This document shows, in pieces, positions 7,026 to 8,573 of a stretch of DNA of 8,573 nucleotides. Source of the DNA: Limiplasma merdipullorum. GTDB taxonomy: Bacteria > Bacillota > Clostridia > Christensenellales > Aristaeellaceae. The translations under genes were made by a program, and so were the position numbers. Each line of letters opens with the position of its first letter. The first letter of the stretch is position 1. The notes below the pieces were generated by a model. It was not told the DNA's origin. It did no database searches and was given only the letters and a program-made list of their open reading frames with translations. The stretch spans positions 1-8,573 of the forward strand of contig DVHQ01000047.1 of assembly GCA_018711955.1 (NCBI GenBank). Reading direction: 5' to 3'.

Positions 7026-8432
7026 TCATGCCCGTCCCCTGGGCGCACGGCTCCCATCCAGCGCGTCGCGCACGAGGCGCAGCAGCGTGCCGGATAGCAG
7101 AAACAGCGCGATCAGGTTGGGAATGGACATCAGGCCGTTGAAGGTCTCCGCGATGCTCCATAAAAGGCCCAGGTCCGCTGTTGCGCCGAGAATGGCCACC
7201 AGGGAGTAGACCACCATGAACGGTGCGATAGCCCGCGAGGAGAACAGAAATTCCACGCAGCGCGCGCCGTAGAGCCCCCAGCCGATGATGGTGGAAAAGG
7301 CGAAGCAGCACATGGCCACAGCGGTAAAGATGGTGACCCAGTTGCCGTACGTGGCCACAAAGCCGCTGATGGTCAGCTCCGCGCCCGCGGCCTGGCCGTA
7401 GCTCACGGGCACGCCGCTGAGCAGAATGACCAGCGCGGTAAGGGTACAGATCACGATGGTATCGGCAAAGACCTCAAAGATACCAAACAGGCCCTGCCGC
7501 ACCGGCTCCTGGGTGTCGGCGCAGGCATGGGCGATGGAGCCCGTGCCAAGGCCCGCCTCGTTGGAGAAAATGCCGCGCGCCACGCCCTTTTGCATGCTGG
7601 TGAAGAAGCTGCCTACGATTCCGCCGGTGACGGCCATGGGCGAAAAGGCGCCTGTGACGATGGCCCCCAGCACCGCCGGGATGCGACCGGCGTTGAGAAC
7701 CACCACGCCCAGCGCCAGCACCACATACAGCAGCGCCATGAAGGGCACGAGTCTTTCCGTTACGCGGCCGATGCGCTTGATGCCGCCCAGCAGCACCAGC
7801 ATCAGAATCAACGCGATGGCTACGCCGATGATCCAGCGGCATAGCGTGACCGCGTCCGCGGGAAGCAGGCCGTAGCTGCTCAGCGCCGTGTTGATGGAGG
7901 CGGTGATGGTGTTGACCTGCGTGGCGTTGCCGGTTCCGAACACCGTAAAGACGCCGAATACGGAATAGAGCACCGCCAGCCAGTACCAGCGCCGGCTCAG
8001 ACCGTTTTTGATGTAGTACATGGGGCCGCCCACATAGTCGCCCTGGGCGTTGCGCTCCCGGAAATGCACGGCCAGCGTCACCTCGGCAAACTTGGTGCAC
8101 ATGCCCAGCAGGGCGCTCACCCACATCCAGAATACCGCGCCCGGCCCCCCGATGGCGATGGCGCCGGCCACGCCCGCGATGTTGCCCGTGCCCACCGTGG
8201 CCGCCAGCGCCGTGCACACGGCCTGGAAGGGGGTCATGGCCCCGTCCTGCGCGGTTTTTTTCTGGAACATGCGCCCCAGCGTGGACCGGATGGCCAGAGG
8301 GAATTTGCGAATCTGCAAGAAGCGGGTACGCAGGCTCAGGTACAGTCCCACACCGAGAATGCACACCATGGCCGGAACGCCCCACACGAAATCGTTGACC
8401 GCCTGGTTGACGGACGTAATGAAGTCCAGAAT
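7026..8432 (-). CDS. AGCS-family sodium:alanine/glycine symporter, apparent ATT start
   Basis: A 468-residue (from 8432) member of the alanine/glycine:cation symporter family, which imports alanine and/or glycine with Na+. Family motifs visible (numbered from the ATT start) are TVGTGNIAGVAGAI (79-92), GGPMYYIKNGL (135-145), RGIFSNEAGLGTGSIAHA (286-303) and IIGWGLYGARC (382-392), with about ten hydrophobic helices. The first conventional start is GTG at 8385-8387, inside the conserved NDFVWG segment; using it removes 15 residues that look family-typical (MLDFITSVNQAVNDF) and leaves no nearby ribosome binding site. AAGGAG at 8442-8447 sits 9 nt before the ATT at 8430-8432, the same spacing as in secG. 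I therefore favour ATT; a conservative annotation would be 7026-8387 (453 residues). The coding region is intact, and a near-consensus promoter lies upstream. Similar genes are called alsT or dagA, but the exact orthologue is not clear. Confidence 0.93.
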   Translation of the reverse strand: MLDFITSVNQAVNDFVWGVPAMVCILGVGLYLSLRTRFLQIRKFPLAIRSTLGRMFQKKTAQDGAMTPFQAVCTALAATVGTGNIAGVAGAIAIGGPGAVFWMWVSALLGMCTKFAEVTLAVHFRERNAQGDYVGGPMYYIKNGLSRRWYWLAVLYSVFGVFTVFGTGNATQVNTITASINTALSSYGLLPADAVTLCRWIIGVAIALILMLVLLGGIKRIGRVTERLVPFMALLYVVLALGVVVLNAGRIPAVLGAIVTGAFSPMAVTGGIVGSFFTSMQKGVARGIFSNEAGLGTGSIAHACADTQEPVRQGLFGIFEVFADTIVICTLTALVILLSGVPVSYGQAAGAELTISGFVATYGNWVTIFTAVAMCCFAFSTIIGWGLYGARCVEFLFSSRAIAPFMVVYSLVAILGATADLGLLWSIAETFNGLMSIPNLIALFLLSGTLLRLVRDALDGSRAPRGRA

Positions 8433-8441
8433 GGGAATCGT

Positions 8442-8447
8442 CTCCTT
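8442..8447 (-). promoter_or_regulatory. Ribosome binding site of the AGCS symporter
   Basis: AAGGAG on the minus strand is 9 nt upstream of ATT (8430-8432), 3 nt upstream of another in-frame ATT (8436-8438) and 54 nt upstream of the first GTG (8385-8387). No ATG, GTG or TTG occurs in frame between this site and 8387, so the site is what argues for a non-canonical start. Confidence 0.65.
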
Positions 8448-8474
8448 TGTGTCTTGATTTGTACGCTGTGCACA

Positions 8475-8503
8475 AGCCTAGCAGGTATGACGGAAATTGT
8501 CAA
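8475..8503 (-). promoter_or_regulatory. Near-consensus sigma-A-type promoter of the AGCS symporter
   Basis: On the minus strand, a perfect TTGACA (8498-8503) is followed after 17 nt by TAGGCT (8475-8480), with TGC immediately before the -10 (extended -10). A/T-runs upstream (8504-8573) could act as an UP element. The expected transcript start near 8468 leaves a leader of only about 35 nt, too short for a glycine or other riboswitch. The perfect palindrome TGTGCACA (8467-8474) covers the expected start point. Confidence 0.8.
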
Positions 8504-8573
8504 GGAAAATACAAAAATGTGGGGAAGGCATTGGCCTTTTTTTTCGTTGGTATTTTTGGAATAAAAAACAAAC

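Noticed and set aside
7015..7060. Possible terminator at the end of the symporter gene
   Set aside because: On the minus strand only a 4-bp GCCC/GGGC stem overlaps the last codons, with a T-run several bases later; too weak to call. Read-through into secG is possible.
7474..8475. Minus-strand 333-codon frame overlapping the symporter
   Set aside because: A frame-shifted shadow of the AGCS gene, rich in Gly/Arg/His; the symporter frame carries all the family motifs.
8525..8544. Small hairpin AAGGC-ATTG-GCCTT followed by T-run on the plus strand
   Set aside because: It looks terminator-like, but the stem is only 5 bp and no plus-strand gene precedes it; it may just be part of the A/T-rich upstream promoter region of the symporter.

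Overview
The window reads as chromosomal DNA of a GC-rich, Gram-positive (monoderm) member of the Bacillota, probably a gut-type clostridial lineage. This rests on the strong AAGGAGG-type ribosome binding sites, the secreted Thr/Pro-rich surface protein with MBG-type repeats, the LytR-CpsA-Psr (LCP) wall enzyme, the clostridial-type SecG and the AGCS alanine/glycine carrier. The exact order cannot be fixed from sequence alone. There is no sign of phage, insertion sequence, CRISPR or tRNA/rRNA.

Layout: (1) 1-115, a leader with a GC hairpin and a very strong ribosome binding site. (2) 116-4324, a 1402-residue exported multidomain surface protein: signal peptide, Thr/Pro repeat linker, Cys/His cluster, long beta-rich region, two MBG-like domains and an unassigned C-terminus. 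(3) 4348-5520, an LCP-family protein 23 nt downstream, very likely in the same operon. (4) 5545-5575, an intrinsic terminator directly abutting the ribosome binding site of the next gene. (5) 5599-6653, azlC and azlD, overlapping by 10 nt, encoding a branched-chain amino acid exporter. (6) 6661-6706, a long inverted repeat serving as a bidirectional terminator between convergent azlD and secG. (7) 6715-6951 (minus), secG with its own promoter. (8) 7026-8432 (minus), an AGCS-family Na+/alanine-glycine symporter with a near-consensus promoter. It appears to lack a normal start codon: the family-typical N-terminus begins at an ATT codon.

How the genes fit together: the first two products act outside the membrane at the cell wall. 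The LCP enzyme family transfers glycopolymers to peptidoglycan or proteins, and its pairing with a large anchorless surface protein is the most suggestive association here. AzlCD (export) and AGCS (import) both move small amino acids, but they lie on opposite strands under separate control. SecG is a housekeeping translocon subunit. No complete undescribed system is evident. The points most worth following are the ATT start of the symporter, the Cys/His module and orphan C-terminus of the surface protein, and the unusual LCP N-terminus.
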